From Roseibium algicola (GTDB lineage Bacteria; Pseudomonadota; Alphaproteobacteria; Rhizobiales; Stappiaceae): 64,000 nucleotides of DNA. The stretch is from assembly GCF_001999245.1 (NCBI RefSeq), contig NZ_CP019630.1, forward strand, positions 2,968,501 to 3,032,500, written 5' to 3'. The notes beneath the pieces were generated by a model that worked only from the letters and a program-made list of their open reading frames with translations, did not search any database and was not told the origin of the DNA. Shown here in pieces: positions 63,963 through 64,000 of the stretch (positions are counted from its first letter, which is position 1; each line of letters starts with the position of its first letter). Made by a program: the position numbers and the translations under genes.

Positions 63963-64000
63963 TCTCCCCTCCCAGGGCTTCTTTTGGGCCTCAGAATTTC

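Noticed and set aside
1..64000. CRISPR array, prophage, toxin-antitoxin pair or other defence system
   Set aside because: No regularly spaced direct repeats, phage structural genes, integrase with att sites or recognisable defence genes were found on either strand.

Overview
The window reads as ordinary chromosome of an alphaproteobacterium of the order Hyphomicrobiales. The closest guess is a marine or soil Stappiaceae-type genome (Roseibium/Labrenzia, Stappia, Pannonibacter). This rests on gene content and order: xerD, then divergent aroK-aroB-CNNM/CorC; bolA, a J-domain protein and cobS-cobT (aerobic cobalt chelatase); two enzymes of the ethylmalonyl-CoA pathway (mesaconyl-CoA hydratase and crotonyl-CoA carboxylase/reductase); and uniformly high GC with frequent GTG/TTG starts. 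The family-level assignment is an inference. No rRNA, tRNA, prophage, complete insertion sequence or CRISPR array is visible.

Layout. 0-9 kb: end of a probable TetR-type regulator, periplasmic gamma-glutamyltransferase, a cytochrome c, an EEP-family hydrolase, a YchJ-like protein, a candidate minus-strand small RNA, a Wzx-type flippase with an acetyltransferase, and an acyl-CoA synthetase. 9-21 kb: a chemoreceptor, xerD with a 47-aa membrane peptide, aroK-aroB-CNNM, an AT-rich insert carrying a truncated membrane protein, bolA, a J-domain protein, cobS-cobT and an esterase-like protein. 21-28 kb: queuosine-precursor transporter, rpmB, a DUF3108 protein, accA, an L,D-transpeptidase lipoprotein, a methyltransferase and nudI. 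28-35 kb: a frameshifted HD-domain gene, amidase, LuxR-type regulator, mesaconyl-CoA hydratase, and a tight three-gene sulfur operon (double rhodanese, YeeE/YedE transporter, 58-aa secreted Cys peptide). 35-46 kb: typA, marR-MFS exporter, PhoD phosphatase, folP-folK, a membrane sulfatase, an Fe-S protein and argG. 46-54 kb: TetR with a divergent isoquinoline-1-oxidoreductase-type operon, a second chemoreceptor, rlmN and an IalB-family protein. 54-64 kb: ECF sigma factor, SpoU methyltransferase, quinone oxidoreductase, exonuclease III, cation/proton antiporter, envelope proteins (GH25, SH3, CAP) and ccr.

How genes work together. The clearest functional units are shikimate synthesis (aroK-aroB), cobalamin cobalt insertion (cobS-cobT), folate synthesis (folP-folK), sulfane-sulfur handling (32.5-34.8 kb), ethylmalonyl-CoA assimilation (mch and ccr, 30 kb apart), and drug or aromatic response modules each paired with a repressor (marR-MFS; TetR-IorAB).

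Most of the window is housekeeping. The signals I consider least explained are: a promoter, LexA-like box and perfect terminator with no gene between them at 4.27-4.48 kb; the small secreted Cys peptide translationally coupled to YeeE; a perfect 13-bp hairpin that buries the ribosome binding site of the frameshifted HD gene; an argG terminator that lies inside the first codons of the next gene; and the AT-rich truncated gene at 15.9-16.3 kb. All statements come from reading the sequence. No database search was run.
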